From Flavobacteriaceae bacterium UBA4439 (GTDB lineage: Bacteria; Bacteroidota; Bacteroidia; Flavobacteriales; Flavobacteriaceae), in assembly GCA_002390455.1 (NCBI GenBank), contig DGPN01000023.1:47703-111702 (forward strand): a stretch of 64,000 nt of DNA. The letters run 5' to 3'. Within the stretch, counting starts at the first letter, position 1. Every line of letters starts with the position of its first letter. A program made the translations under genes and the position numbers. The notes under the pieces are model-generated. The model was not told the DNA's origin, did not search any database, and worked only from the letters and a program-made list of their open reading frames with translations. This document shows, one piece after another, positions 1 through 8,872 of the stretch.

Positions 1-1682
1 CTCCCGATCAAAGTAAAACCACCGCTGCCGTAAAAGCAGACATGGAAAACGAAAGACCCATGGATCGGCTGGTTTGCGGAGATGTGGGTTTTGGAAAAAC
101 CGAAGTCGCCATCCGCGCCGCTTTCAAGGCCGTCGACGACAGCAAGCAAGTGGCCGTTTTGGTTCCCACTACCATACTGGCATTTCAGCACCACAAAACT
201 TTTACCAAAAGATTGAAAGAACTGCCAGTGAGGATAGACTACCTCAACCGCTTCCGTTCGACCAAAGACCGAAAAAGAATCTTAGAAGAACTTCAACAAG
301 GAAAAATAGACATTTTGATCGGTACCCACCAACTGGTAAATAAAAGTGTCCAGTTTAGAGATTTGGGACTACTAATCGTAGATGAAGAACAAAAATTTGG
401 TGTGGCAGTCAAAGAAAAATTGCGAGAACTCAAAACCAACGTTGACGTTTTGACCCTTACCGCAACCCCCATTCCTCGGACTTTACAATTCAGTCTGATG
501 GCTGCCAGAGACCTATCGGTGATCGCCACTCCACCGCCCAATCGATACCCCATTGAGAGCGAAGTAGTTCGTTTCAGTGAGTCCCTTGTAAGGGATGCCA
601 TTCGTTATGAATTGCAAAGAGGAGGGCAGGTCTACTTTATTCACAATCGGGTAGAGAATATTCAGGAGGTTGCAGGAATGGTACAGCGACTGATTCCCGA
701 TGCGCGAATTGCGATTGGTCATGGACAAATGGAAGGCAACCGATTGGAAAAAACCCTGATCGATTTTATGGAGGGACAAGCCGATATTTTAATCGCCACA
801 ACCATTGTGGAAAACGGATTGGATGTTCCCAATGCCAATACCATTTTTATCAATAATGCTCAGAGTTTTGGACTCAGTGATCTGCATCAAATGAGAGGAA
901 GGGTAGGTCGAAGCAACAAAAAAGCCTTTTGTTATTTCATCACCCCACCGCTGAGTTCCATGGCCTCCGATGCTCAAAAAAGAATCAATGCCATTTCTCA
1001 ATTTTCAGAATTGGGAGCGGGGATTCAGATCGCCATGAAAGACCTTGAAATTAGAGGCGCTGGTGACCTGTTGGGAGGAGAACAAAGCGGCTTTATCAAT
1101 GAAATAGGTTTCGAAACCTATCAGAAAATTTTACAGGAAGCCATAGAAGAGTTGAAAGAAAATGAGTTCAAAACTCTATTCAAAGATGAAGAAAAGTCTC
1201 AGGAAAAAAACTATGTCAAAGAAGTGCAAATTGACACAGATTTTGAGATTTTATTACCAGATAATTATATAAATATAGTAAATGAGAGATTGATTCTCTA
1301 CAACGAATTAAGTGCCATAAAGGACGAAGATACTTTGGTGAAATTCCAAAAAAATATGGAAGATCGCTTTGGGAAAATCCCTCCTGAAGGAGAGGAACTT
1401 TTGAGCACGCTTCGACTCAAATGGCTTGCTTCTAAAATGGGACTAGAGCGACTCATCATTAAAAACAAAAAATGTGTGGGTTATTTTTTATCTGATCAAC
1501 AGAGTGATTTCTACCAAAGCCCACTCTTTAATCAAATACTAGTTGGGGTTCAAAAACAGCCTAATAAATACAGTATAAAAGAGAAGCAAACCCGTAATGG
1601 TTTGCGACTTTTATTGGTTTTGGATCAAGTGCATACTGTAGAGAAACTATTGGTGCAACTCAACAACTTGGTTGGTAGTTAA
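1..1682 (+). CDS. mfd: Transcription-repair coupling factor Mfd, C-terminal half (5' end outside window)
   Basis: This is an SF2 DNA translocase that removes stalled RNA polymerase at lesions and recruits UvrA. The open frame enters from the left edge (codons from base 3), so the N-terminal UvrB-like and polymerase-binding regions are missing. About 560 residues remain of the roughly 1,100 usual for the family. Visible motifs are the Walker A (GDVGFGKT), the DEEQ box followed by KFGV, TATPIPRT (motif III), the helicase C lobe with a QMRGRVGRS motif VI, and a C-terminal domain of the Mfd D7 type. The stop codon interlocks with that of the convergent downstream gene by four bases. Identification is firm. 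Confidence 0.96.
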   Translation, partial: PDQSKTTAAVKADMENERPMDRLVCGDVGFGKTEVAIRAAFKAVDDSKQVAVLVPTTILAFQHHKTFTKRLKELPVRIDYLNRFRSTKDRKRILEELQQGKIDILIGTHQLVNKSVQFRDLGLLIVDEEQKFGVAVKEKLRELKTNVDVLTLTATPIPRTLQFSLMAARDLSVIATPPPNRYPIESEVVRFSESLVRDAIRYELQRGGQVYFIHNRVENIQEVAGMVQRLIPDARIAIGHGQMEGNRLEKTLIDFMEGQADILIATTIVENGLDVPNANTIFINNAQSFGLSDLHQMRGRVGRSNKKAFCYFITPPLSSMASDAQKRINAISQFSELGAGIQIAMKDLEIRGAGDLLGGEQSGFINEIGFETYQKILQEAIEELKENEFKTLFKDEEKSQEKNYVKEVQIDTDFEILLPDNYINIVNERLILYNELSAIKDEDTLVKFQKNMEDRFGKIPPEGEELLSTLRLKWLASKMGLERLIIKNKKCVGYFLSDQQSDFYQSPLFNQILVGVQKQPNKYSIKEKQTRNGLRLLLVLDQVHTVEKLLVQLNNLVGS

Positions 1683-2338
1683 AGGGATTTGAGGTTTTTG
1701 ATGACCTCAAAAGCGACGTTGACCGAATCTTCATGCATCAGTATGGTAAATTCGTTGGAAGTAGAAATTACTTCATTGATATTTACCCCCTCCCAAGAAA
1801 GCCTTTGAAAAATAAAGTAGTAAATACCTGGAATTTTTACATTGTCGTTCGGTAGTTTGACCGTGATGGCCGATAGGCTATCGATTTTGTCAATACAAAT
1901 TTCGTCACGGAATATATCTTCAATCAAAGGAGCGATATTACTACTGACCACAATGTTTGATTCTCCTACCCCTCTGGAGGAAGTGTAGAAAATATCTTTT
2001 TTTTCTTTGATGGCGCTGAGGAATTCCGCCTGAGCAAGCAAAAGAGTCTCGGAAAGTTTAAAACAATAGTCGGTAAGAGAAGATCGAACAGTGATGTCCC
2101 CCAAGTTTCTCAATACACTCACAATCTTGTGGGTAGAAAGGAACTCCTCATTGTCTGAGATTCGTTTTAATGCCATGACGATGGCTCCACTTCGGGCAGG
2201 CTTCCGCAATGCCTTTTCAATTTCGGGCTGAATCTCCCGCGCCAAAGAGGTCAGGTTGATGATGCCTTGTGACAAGGCCGTGGACAAATAGGGCTTTGAT
2301 TTGACGAATTCCGATACTTGCGAAGCAATGGTTTTCAA
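1679..2338 (-). CDS. ACT-domain protein of unknown function (aspartate-kinase-like C-terminal domain)
   Basis: A 219-residue protein. Its last third (about residues 145-215) looks like an ACT regulatory domain: a PGIYYFIFQRLSWEGVNI stretch is followed by ISTSNEFTILMHEDS, as in aspartokinase C-termini. There is no amino-acid kinase domain, so the name aspartate kinase would be misleading. The N-terminal part is helical with no motif I know. The start is a TTG: an in-frame stop lies about ten codons upstream and no ATG comes between. A TAnnTTTG box sits 22 bases before it. A ligand-sensing role is inference only. Confidence 0.75.
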   Translation of the reverse strand: MKTIASQVSEFVKSKPYLSTALSQGIINLTSLAREIQPEIEKALRKPARSGAIVMALKRISDNEEFLSTHKIVSVLRNLGDITVRSSLTDYCFKLSETLLLAQAEFLSAIKEKKDIFYTSSRGVGESNIVVSSNIAPLIEDIFRDEICIDKIDSLSAITVKLPNDNVKIPGIYYFIFQRLSWEGVNINEVISTSNEFTILMHEDSVNVAFEVIKNLKSL

Positions 2339-2360
2339 TGTAATGTGTTTTATTTTTCTA

Positions 2361-2368
2361 CAAAGTTA
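2361..2368 (-). promoter_or_regulatory. -7 box TAACTTTG for the ACT-domain gene
   Basis: On the minus strand this matches the Bacteroidota housekeeping -7 consensus TAnnTTTG, 22 bases before the TTG start. The nearest TTG that could act as the -33 element lies 27 bases upstream, slightly too far, so only the -7 half is well supported. Confidence 0.45.
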
Positions 2369-2402
2369 ATAATATTAAACATAATGTTTGTTTTACAACA
2401 TT

Positions 2403-2765
2403 TTAACCGAAGGGGTAAAAGGCTTCTCTAATGTGGTTTTGCTCCCAATGAGTGCCATCGAAGACATATGTAATCAGGTCAAAACGAACCTCGACATCCA
2501 GTACTCTCGACTGAACAAAATGATCAACAGCTTCAACCAATAATTTGATTTTTTTGGGCGATACGGCCTGCTCCGGTGAAAGCACATAGCCAATGGTACG
2601 GGCTTTGACCTCTACCGCAACCAATGTATTTTCTTTTTGGACGATCAAATCCACCTCTGCCTTGAGGTAGCGATAATTCTTTGCTAAAAGCTTATATCCC
2701 AAATTTTGCAAATAGGATGCGGCCAGCTTTTCCGCCTTTTTTCCGAGGTCATGGGCTTTTGTCAT
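2403..2765 (-). CDS. YraN family protein (UPF0102, predicted endonuclease-like)
   Basis: A 120-residue protein of normal length for the YraN/UPF0102 family, which has a Holliday-resolvase-like restriction-endonuclease fold. The PD-(D/E)XK-type signature is visible as AEVDLIVQKENTLVAVEVKAR with intervening residues conserved: acidic E-V-D, then the E-V-K-A-R strand. The N-terminal GKKAEKLAASYLQNLGYKLL helix is also typical. It starts with ATG and is divergent from metG across about 80 bases. The cellular role of the family is not established, so no function beyond possible nucleic-acid binding or cleavage is claimed. Confidence 0.9.
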   Translation of the reverse strand: MTKAHDLGKKAEKLAASYLQNLGYKLLAKNYRYLKAEVDLIVQKENTLVAVEVKARTIGYVLSPEQAVSPKKIKLLVEAVDHFVQSRVLDVEVRFDLITYVFDGTHWEQNHIREAFYPFG

Positions 2766-2823
2766 GGTGAAATGGGCTTTTCTATAAGTTAAAATAAAAT
2801 TCCATCATGGGCAATAAAATCCT

Positions 2824-2831
2824 TATTTTTG
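2824..2831 (+). promoter_or_regulatory. -7 box TATTTTTG for metG
   Basis: Exact match to TAnnTTTG, 13 bases before the metG ATG, which implies a leader of only a few bases. No clear TTG -33 element is seen at the expected 17-23 base spacing. Confidence 0.5.
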
Positions 2832-2844
2832 CCAAAAAATATAC

Positions 2845-4899
2845 ATGTCCTCGCAGCCAAAGAGATATACTGTTACTGCTGCTTTACCCTATACCAACGG
2901 TCCTATCCATATTGGCCATCTGGCAGGAGTTTATGTTCCTGCTGATATATATGTTCGTTATCTCAGACTGAGAAAAAAGGATGTAGCCTTTATTTGTGGG
3001 AGTGACGAACACGGTGTTGCGATAGCCATTAAGGCCAAAAAAGAAGGGAAAACACCGCAAGAGGTAATCGATCATTACGATCAAATCATCCGTGAAGCTT
3101 TTGACGGTTTTGGGATTTCATTTGACAATTACTCCCGAACCTCGAGGGCAATACACCACCAAACGGCAGGTGAAATTTTCAAACAACTGGATGAACAGGG
3201 GCAATTTTTGGTCAAAAAAACCGAACAACTGTATGATCCAGAAGCCAAAACCTTTCTGGCCGACCGCTTTGTCACTGGGACTTGTCCCGTTTGTCAAAAC
3301 AAGGAAGCCTATGGTGACCAGTGCGAATCCTGTGGAAGCTCCCTCAATGCAACCGATCTCATAAATCCCAAATCGACTCTTTCTGGCAGTGTTCCCGAAT
3401 TTAAAAAAACAAAGCATTGGTTTCTACCCCTCGACCAACACGAAGCCTTTATTGAAGAATGGATACTGAAAGGACACAAAAAAGATTGGAAACCCAATGT
3501 TTACGGACAGGTCAAATCATGGATTGACAATGGCTTACAGGCTCGTGCAGTTACGCGTGACTTGGATTGGGGCATCCCTGTTCCGGTCGAAGGAGGTGCT
3601 GGAAAAGTACTCTACGTCTGGTTTGACGCTCCCATTGGCTATATCTCCTCCACCAAGGAATGGGCTCAAAAGAAAAATATTGATTGGGAACCCTATTGGA
3701 AATCAAAAGACACCCAATTGGTTCACTTTATCGGAAAAGACAATATTGTTTTCCATTGTATTATTTTCCCCATCATCCTCAAAAACACAGGAACTTATAT
3801 CCTTCCTGAAAATGTTCCAGCCAATGAGTTCCTCAACTTGGAAGGCAACAAAATTTCCACTTCCAAAAAATGGGCAGTGTGGTTGCATGAATATTTGGAG
3901 GATTTCCCCGACAAACAAGATGTATTGAGATATGTGTTGACTGCCAATGCACCGGAAACCAAAGACAACGATTTTACGTGGAAAGAATTCCAAACCCGTA
4001 ACAACAGTGAATTGGTCGCTATTTTCGGTAATTTCATCAATAGGGTAATGGTACTCACCCAAAAATACTACGATGGAAAAGTTCCTTCCATGGGCTCAGT
4101 GAATGATACTGACCAAGCAGCATTGACAAAACTGAAAGAATTTCCATCCCAAATGGAAAAGCAAATAGAGCATTACCATTTTAGAGCCTACAGTCAAGAA
4201 GTAATGAATTTGGCACGATTGGGCAATAAGTACTTGGCAGAACAAGAGCCTTGGAAATTGATTAAGACCAATCCCGAACGAGTAGAAACCATCATGTTCA
4301 CAGCACTACAGATTGCGGCGGGACTCACTATCCTGAGCGAGCCTCTACTCCCCTTTACAAACCAAAAAATGGTGGATATGCTCCAGCTCAATGCATCTTG
4401 GGAAGATGTAAGCGGTGATGATTTTCTTCTTGCTCCAGGGCACCTTCTCGAAAAACCACAATTACTTTTTGAAAAAGTTGAAGAGGAAGCCATTGAAAAA
4501 CAGTTGGAAAAATTAAAGAACAACCTATCCCATGAAAACGAAAAAAATAAAGTGGAGGAAACCCCAAAAGAGATGATTGCTTTCGATGATTTTACCAAAA
4601 TGGATCTCAAGACGGGAACCATACTCGAAGCCGAAAAAATGGCCAAAACCAAAAAGCTTTTGGTTTTAAAAGTCGATTTGGGTAATGAAGAAAGGACGAT
4701 TGTTTCCGGAATTGCGGAGAGTTATCAGGCCGAAGAGGTCGTGGGTAAAAAGGTTACGGTTTTGACCAATCTTCATCCAAGAACCATCCGTGGTGTGGAA
4801 AGTCAAGGAATGCTATTGATGGCAGAGAATGGGGAAGGGCGATTGATTTTTATCTCCCCAGAAGACGACAACACCCCCAGCGGTTTGACCATCAGGTAA
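2845..4899 (+). CDS. metG: Methionyl-tRNA synthetase with C-terminal tRNA-binding domain
   Basis: Class I synthetase charging tRNA-Met in the cytoplasm. At 684 residues it is the long, dimeric-type form. The HIGH motif is at residues 22-25. A zinc-finger insert of paired CxxC (CPVC...CESC) lies near residues 150-174. The KMSKS loop is present as KISTSKK at residues 336-342. The final roughly 110 residues form an EMAP/Arc1p-type OB fold (MDLKTGTILEAEKM...), which binds tRNA and dimerises. A charged linker joins the two parts. It is followed after nine bases by the histone-deacetylase-like gene, so co-transcription is likely. Confidence 0.98.
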   Translation: MSSQPKRYTVTAALPYTNGPIHIGHLAGVYVPADIYVRYLRLRKKDVAFICGSDEHGVAIAIKAKKEGKTPQEVIDHYDQIIREAFDGFGISFDNYSRTSRAIHHQTAGEIFKQLDEQGQFLVKKTEQLYDPEAKTFLADRFVTGTCPVCQNKEAYGDQCESCGSSLNATDLINPKSTLSGSVPEFKKTKHWFLPLDQHEAFIEEWILKGHKKDWKPNVYGQVKSWIDNGLQARAVTRDLDWGIPVPVEGGAGKVLYVWFDAPIGYISSTKEWAQKKNIDWEPYWKSKDTQLVHFIGKDNIVFHCIIFPIILKNTGTYILPENVPANEFLNLEGNKISTSKKWAVWLHEYLEDFPDKQDVLRYVLTANAPETKDNDFTWKEFQTRNNSELVAIFGNFINRVMVLTQKYYDGKVPSMGSVNDTDQAALTKLKEFPSQMEKQIEHYHFRAYSQEVMNLARLGNKYLAEQEPWKLIKTNPERVETIMFTALQIAAGLTILSEPLLPFTNQKMVDMLQLNASWEDVSGDDFLLAPGHLLEKPQLLFEKVEEEAIEKQLEKLKNNLSHENEKNKVEETPKEMIAFDDFTKMDLKTGTILEAEKMAKTKKLLVLKVDLGNEERTIVSGIAESYQAEEVVGKKVTVLTNLHPRTIRGVESQGMLLMAENGEGRLIFISPEDDNTPSGLTIR

Positions 4900-4908
4900 A
4901 TTCATCCT

Positions 4909-5808
4909 GTGATAGCTGTTGCCTTTGATCCCATTTATGTATTGCCCCTTCCCGAAAACCATAGATTTCCTATGGAAAAATACGATCTGCTGCCCAAGCA
5001 ACTGATGCATGAAGGCACTTGTGATCGAGATGATTTTTTTTCCCCAAAGCCCTTATCTGATCAAATTGTAAAAACCATTCATCAATCTGACTATGTGGAT
5101 CGATTAAAACGTCAGGATCTCAATCGATCTGAAATCAGAAAAATAGGATTTCCCATTTCCCAACAATTGGTAGAAAGAGAATTTGTCATTGCAGGAGGAA
5201 CTGTCGAAGGGGCATTGAAGTCTCTTCAATCGGGCATCTCATTTAATATTGCCGGGGGGACACATCATGCCTATTCAACCCACGGTGAGGCATTTTGTAT
5301 GCTGAATGACCAAGCCATTGCCGCACAATATTTATTAGACCACCACCATGCCCAAAGAATTTTGATCATCGATTTGGATGTTCATCAAGGTAATGGCACG
5401 GCAGAGATTTTCAAAAATGAGGATCGAGTATTTACCTTTTCGATGCATGGCCAAAAAAACTATCCCTTTAAAAAAGAACAAAGCGACTGGGACATTCCGT
5501 TGGAGGACAAAACAGGAGATGAACGATATCTAAATGTGCTAAACGATACGCTTCCACAACTTTTTGAGCAAGTAGATCCAGACTTTGTTTTTTATCTATC
5601 GGGGGTGGATGTAGTGGCTACAGATCGGTTGGGTCGGTTGGCAATGAGTCTAGAGGGATGCAAACAAAGGGATGAACAGGTGCTGGAATTTTGCCACAAA
5701 CTTTCCCTGCCCGTTCAATGTAGCATGGGTGGTGGTTATTCGGAAGACATCAAACTGATCATCGAGGCACATGCGAACACCTACCGAGTCGCACAACGGA
5801 TTTTTTAA
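4909..5808 (+). CDS. Histone-deacetylase-superfamily hydrolase (class II type, bacterial)
   Basis: A zinc amidohydrolase of the arginase/deacetylase fold, about 300 residues. Seen directly: the His pair at 119-120 (GGTHHAY), the metal triad D155-x-D157-x-H159 in LIIDLDVHQGNGTA, the later SMHGQKNYP strand, and SGVDVVATDRLG carrying the third metal aspartate and the substrate loop. The start is GTG, which gives the usual N-terminus ending PENHRFPMEKY. Bacterial relatives act on acetylated small amines, polyamines or lysine; the substrate here cannot be told. It sits nine bases behind metG and its stop interlocks with the convergent CBS gene. Confidence 0.9.
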   Translation: MIAVAFDPIYVLPLPENHRFPMEKYDLLPKQLMHEGTCDRDDFFSPKPLSDQIVKTIHQSDYVDRLKRQDLNRSEIRKIGFPISQQLVEREFVIAGGTVEGALKSLQSGISFNIAGGTHHAYSTHGEAFCMLNDQAIAAQYLLDHHHAQRILIIDLDVHQGNGTAEIFKNEDRVFTFSMHGQKNYPFKKEQSDWDIPLEDKTGDERYLNVLNDTLPQLFEQVDPDFVFYLSGVDVVATDRLGRLAMSLEGCKQRDEQVLEFCHKLSLPVQCSMGGGYSEDIKLIIEAHANTYRVAQRIF

Positions 5809-6269
5809 CGCCAGGTTTGACTTTTCATATTGAGGGTTGCCACAACAATGTCTTTACGGCTGATCTGTCCGACCAATCGATTGTTATCCAACACGGGGAA
5901 ACGTCTTCTAGTGGTTTTAAAAAACATTGACGCTGCCTCAAAAATTGTCTTATTGGCATCGATAGTATCCACCTTAGAGGTCATAAAGTGGGCCACTGTT
6001 TTGTCGAGAATGGGTAAATTAAAATAGCGACTATCTGAGATTTCTTTCATACAGTCAGCTTCTGAAATTACCCCGATCAATTCCCCAGTATCATCCACTA
6101 CTGGGCCTCCAGAAATACGGTATTTGATGAATTCCTTCATGACTTCGTGGATGGATTGGTTCTGTTTAAAAACGACCAAATCTCGTGTCATGATATCAGA
6201 CACCAATAATGTTTTGTTTGGTGCTTTGGATTGAGTTGCTCTTTGTCCTTGAAAGCTTTTTATCGGCAT
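5805..6269 (-). CDS. Tandem CBS-domain protein
   Basis: A 154-residue soluble protein made almost wholly of two CBS motifs. The first (about 25-85) contains VVFKQNQSIHEVMKEFIKYRISGGPVVDD-type sequence followed by LIGVISEAD. The second (about 95-150) has MTSKVDTIDANKTIFEAA and RRFPVLDNNRLVGQISRKD. Such stand-alone pairs bind adenine nucleotides and usually regulate a partner. No partner is evident in the neighbourhood, which holds a convergent deacetylase and a divergent epimerase-like gene. Function beyond nucleotide sensing is inference. Confidence 0.88.
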   Translation of the reverse strand: MPIKSFQGQRATQSKAPNKTLLVSDIMTRDLVVFKQNQSIHEVMKEFIKYRISGGPVVDDTGELIGVISEADCMKEISDSRYFNLPILDKTVAHFMTSKVDTIDANKTIFEAASMFFKTTRRRFPVLDNNRLVGQISRKDIVVATLNMKSQTWR

Positions 6270-6334
6270 AACTCATTGTTTTTGTATCTCTTAAGATAAT
6301 GATTTTTAAAATATCATTTAATAATTTTGAGAAC

Positions 6335-6342
6335 TATCTTTG
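6335..6342 (+). promoter_or_regulatory. -7 box TATCTTTG for the epimerase-like gene
   Basis: Exact TAnnTTTG match, 28 bases before the ATG at 6371. It lies downstream of an alternative in-frame ATG at 6299, so it argues for the internal start. Confidence 0.45.
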
Positions 6343-6370
6343 TAAAAGCTCAAACAAAAACCATGGAGCA

Positions 6371-7180
6371 ATGAAAAAAATCGGAATATTGGGAGGCGGA
6401 TGGTTGGGCTCAGCCTTGGCTTTAGCGACTCAAAAAAAGGGGCATCAGGTCAAGGTAACATCGACAACTGAGAAAGGGGTAAAGCTACTTCAAAATAAAG
6501 GATTGAGTGCACAATTCCTAAAGCTAAGCGAATCGTCCATCATGGGGAAAATCGATTTCTTTAAAGATATTGACACCCTTTTAATCAACATCCCCCCAGG
6601 TCTAAGGAAAAATCCCCAACGCGATTATGTTGCCTTAGTGGAGCAAATCGTTGAAAAAGCAGAAGCCTATAAAATTCAAAGGGTATTATTCACCAGCAGT
6701 ACTTCCGTATATGGTTTTCAAGAGGGAATTATCACCGAAACAAGTGAATTATTGGGGGATAGCCCTTCGGCACAACAAATTATTAAAGTGGAACAAAAGC
6801 TGTTAAAAAACGAAAAAATCGAAAGCTGTATTGTTCGACTGGGGGGCTTGATGGGGCCCGATCGTCATCCCATCTTCACCTTGAGCGGTAAAAAAAATCT
6901 ACCCAACCCTCTATCACCTATCAACTTTATCCATCAAAAAGATGCGATAGCTATTATTTTAACCCTGATCGAAAACTGGAGTGGGAATCAAATCTTCAAT
7001 GCCGTAACGCCCTATCACCCCGGTCGGGAAGCTTATTATTCACAGATGGCGGAAATCGCTCAGCTTCCCCCACCAAGCTTTGAAAAAACAGGGGTCATAA
7101 GAGGGTTTGTCAGCTCCGAAAAAGCATGTTCTGAACTCCATTTTACATTCAAAGTGAAAAACTTGTTAATATTAAATTAA
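6371..7180 (+). CDS. NAD(P)-dependent epimerase/dehydratase-like protein (atypical SDR)
   Basis: A 269-residue Rossmann-fold protein. The N-terminus carries the glycine-rich nucleotide-binding loop GILGGGWLGSALA. Residues around 105-120 read RVLFTSSTSVYGFQEG, the extended-SDR active-site strand with the usual Ser and the Tyr position of TSVYG. The start at 6371 was preferred over an in-frame ATG at 6299: the Rossmann strand begins right after it, GGAG lies just upstream, and the -7 box falls between the two starts. Substrate unknown; relatives are annotated as sugar-nucleotide epimerases without proof. Confidence 0.82.
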   Translation: MKKIGILGGGWLGSALALATQKKGHQVKVTSTTEKGVKLLQNKGLSAQFLKLSESSIMGKIDFFKDIDTLLINIPPGLRKNPQRDYVALVEQIVEKAEAYKIQRVLFTSSTSVYGFQEGIITETSELLGDSPSAQQIIKVEQKLLKNEKIESCIVRLGGLMGPDRHPIFTLSGKKNLPNPLSPINFIHQKDAIAIILTLIENWSGNQIFNAVTPYHPGREAYYSQMAEIAQLPPPSFEKTGVIRGFVSSEKACSELHFTFKVKNLLILN

Positions 7181-7234
7181 AACAGAATTCACAAAGCGCC
7201 TCAATTCTCTTTAAGTTTACAAAAAACCTAAATT

Positions 7235-7675
7235 TTGTCTACTTCATCGGAATATATTACGGTACTTGAGAAAATTCTTAACTTATTAAAGAATTCAAAG
7301 CTAGAGTATTTAAAAGCTTCTGACGAGTGTAATCTATCCAAAGACAAACGATATTTCAACATACAATCTACCCATAGAAACCGATTTTTTCAGGATGTAA
7401 CCCAATTATTGAGATCCCTCAATGTGGAAGTAGAAAACTTGATTATCCATCGGCTCAATTTTGAGGAAATGGTCATTTCGTCCATCAAAAAAACCGATCA
7501 CACCCATCTCCACAAATGTGTAGAATACGACCAAAAGCTTTTAGCATTGTACGATCAAGCACTGACCCTTCAACCGAAAGCCTTATTTTTAAGAAATCAA
7601 AAAGAAAAAATTTCTGACTCTTTAAAAGAAGGAATTTATTTTCTGGAAAATGCGGGTTTCATTTTTGAGTCCTGA
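7235..7675 (+). CDS. DUF2383/PA2169-like four-helix-bundle protein
   Basis: A 146-residue, all-helical, soluble protein with a ferritin-like look: heptad-type helices, ASDECNLSKDKRYFNIQSTHRNRFFQDV in helices 1-2, and a later DHTHLHKCVEYDQKLLALYDQAL helix. This fits the DUF2383 family (PA2169 type), whose role is unknown and which is often stress-induced. The start is TTG at 7235; no ATG lies near. Its 3' end runs 40 bases into the convergent lipoprotein gene. Family assignment rests on recognition of pattern and is moderately sure. Confidence 0.68.
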   Translation: MSTSSEYITVLEKILNLLKNSKLEYLKASDECNLSKDKRYFNIQSTHRNRFFQDVTQLLRSLNVEVENLIIHRLNFEEMVISSIKKTDHTHLHKCVEYDQKLLALYDQALTLQPKALFLRNQKEKISDSLKEGIYFLENAGFIFES

Positions 7676-8202
7676 AAAACAGGATTAACCATTCTCAGGC
7701 TGTCCAATTCTATTTTGTTATCCTCTGCCATACTGATCATACGCTTTAAGAGGATATTATACTCTAAATAAAGTTCATCCAATGCTTGATTGAGCTTTTC
7801 ATTCTGTTTATTGACCGCATAAAAATGGCACTTGATGATTTGGGTCTGAATTACTTTTATTCTGCTGTATATGGGAAATTTATTAAAATCTTCGGGAAAA
7901 GGTTCTTTTAATAAAGAACTGGTGGTTTTATAGAGTTCAGAGATAAAGGTCATTATTTCGGCTGTATTGAGCTGAGTTATGTCCTCTACCTCATCTTTGA
8001 ATTTTATGAATTGTACCCATTGATCTATTTCGTTTTCTTCAATAAACTCTGGGGTGAGTTGGGTGAGTTGGGTAGCCTGATCGGGAGCATCAACATTCAA
8101 CTCCTCCTCCTTTTTTTCAACGACTTGTTGGTTTTCAGGTTTTTTTTCTGTGCAGGAAAAAAGAAAAATAATCATCAGACCAAGAAAAGAGTAACGGAGC
8201 AT
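7636..8202 (-). CDS. Small lipoprotein of unknown function
   Basis: A 188-residue predicted lipoprotein: MLRYSFLGLMIIFLFSC gives a hydrophobic signal ending in a lipobox with Cys17, followed by a Lys/Glu-rich linker. The mature part is helical and acidic with no domain I recognise. The ATG at 8202 was chosen because the signal peptide starts exactly there; a longer frame reaching 8295 adds an unrelated leader. It begins 11 bases after cruF and is probably the last gene of the crtA-crtD-cruF operon. A role in pigment placement at the envelope would be speculation. Confidence 0.75.
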   Translation of the reverse strand: MLRYSFLGLMIIFLFSCTEKKPENQQVVEKKEEELNVDAPDQATQLTQLTPEFIEENEIDQWVQFIKFKDEVEDITQLNTAEIMTFISELYKTTSSLLKEPFPEDFNKFPIYSRIKVIQTQIIKCHFYAVNKQNEKLNQALDELYLEYNILLKRMISMAEDNKIELDSLRMVNPVFQDSKMKPAFSRK

Positions 8203-8213
8203 GAGTAAAAAGT

Positions 8214-8864
8214 TTAAATACCTATAGTGGTTTGCTTGATTAAAAGTACAGCAAAGAAAATGATTTGCAAAAGATACAACTGATGAGGGAACCAACCCTC
8301 AACGGATACCTTAAAATAATGAAATACCGCTTGTAAAAAAAGTGCCACTGCTGCCCAACCAAAATAGTTTTGAAGGGGTGCCTCTCCTCCGTCAAAAACC
8401 CAAAAATCCAATACCGGAGCAATGGGCTCTATCAAAAGGTCTAGAAAAATCATCAAACCAACGCCAATGATGATTCGCATGAAGATATTCTGGTAAAACT
8501 GCTGTGCAATGGCTCCCGTAATGATAGTCAGAAGTGCCCAGTTGACACCTATCAGTATTGGAACCCCCAAAATCTTATATCCCAACGCATTTCCATACTG
8601 ATAATCTCCAAAAATCCAACCCCATTGGACTCCTAAAATTTCGGTAATCATCCCAGTAAAAAAACCCAAAATAACCATTGGAAAAAACCATTTATGCCCA
8701 CTACAATTGAGCAACAAAAGAACAAAATTGATCGATAAATTGAGTGGAGTCGCCGAAATGAACCAGTCTGAATTGCCGTAGAGTATTCCCAAAATTCCGC
8801 TGAGGTGAAATAACCAAATGATGGCAATGGAAACATTCTCAAGGTTTAATTTGACTGGAGTCAT
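8214..8864 (-). CDS. cruF: Carotenoid 1,2-hydratase-type membrane protein (CruF, DUF422 family)
   Basis: A 216-residue integral membrane protein with about seven hydrophobic helices. It belongs to the carotenoid biosynthesis family DUF422 (Pfam Caroten_synth); signature stretches are GFFTGMITEILGVQWGWIFGDYQYG, an invariant FDGGEAPLQNYFGW-type loop and DLLIEPIAP. CruF members add water across the terminal double bond of lycopene or gamma-carotene psi ends. The start at 8864 (MTPVKL) was preferred over a longer frame because it lies eight bases after the crtD stop. Position directly after crtD and a crtA homologue supports the hydratase reading. Confidence 0.85.
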   Translation of the reverse strand: MTPVKLNLENVSIAIIWLFHLSGILGILYGNSDWFISATPLNLSINFVLLLLNCSGHKWFFPMVILGFFTGMITEILGVQWGWIFGDYQYGNALGYKILGVPILIGVNWALLTIITGAIAQQFYQNIFMRIIIGVGLMIFLDLLIEPIAPVLDFWVFDGGEAPLQNYFGWAAVALFLQAVFHYFKVSVEGWFPHQLYLLQIIFFAVLLIKQTTIGI

Positions 8865-8872
8865 CTGTGGTC

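Noticed and set aside
6299..6370. Upstream ATG extending the epimerase-like protein by 24 residues
   Set aside because: The extension contains the -7 box and AT-rich DNA, and the Rossmann strand starts directly after the internal ATG.
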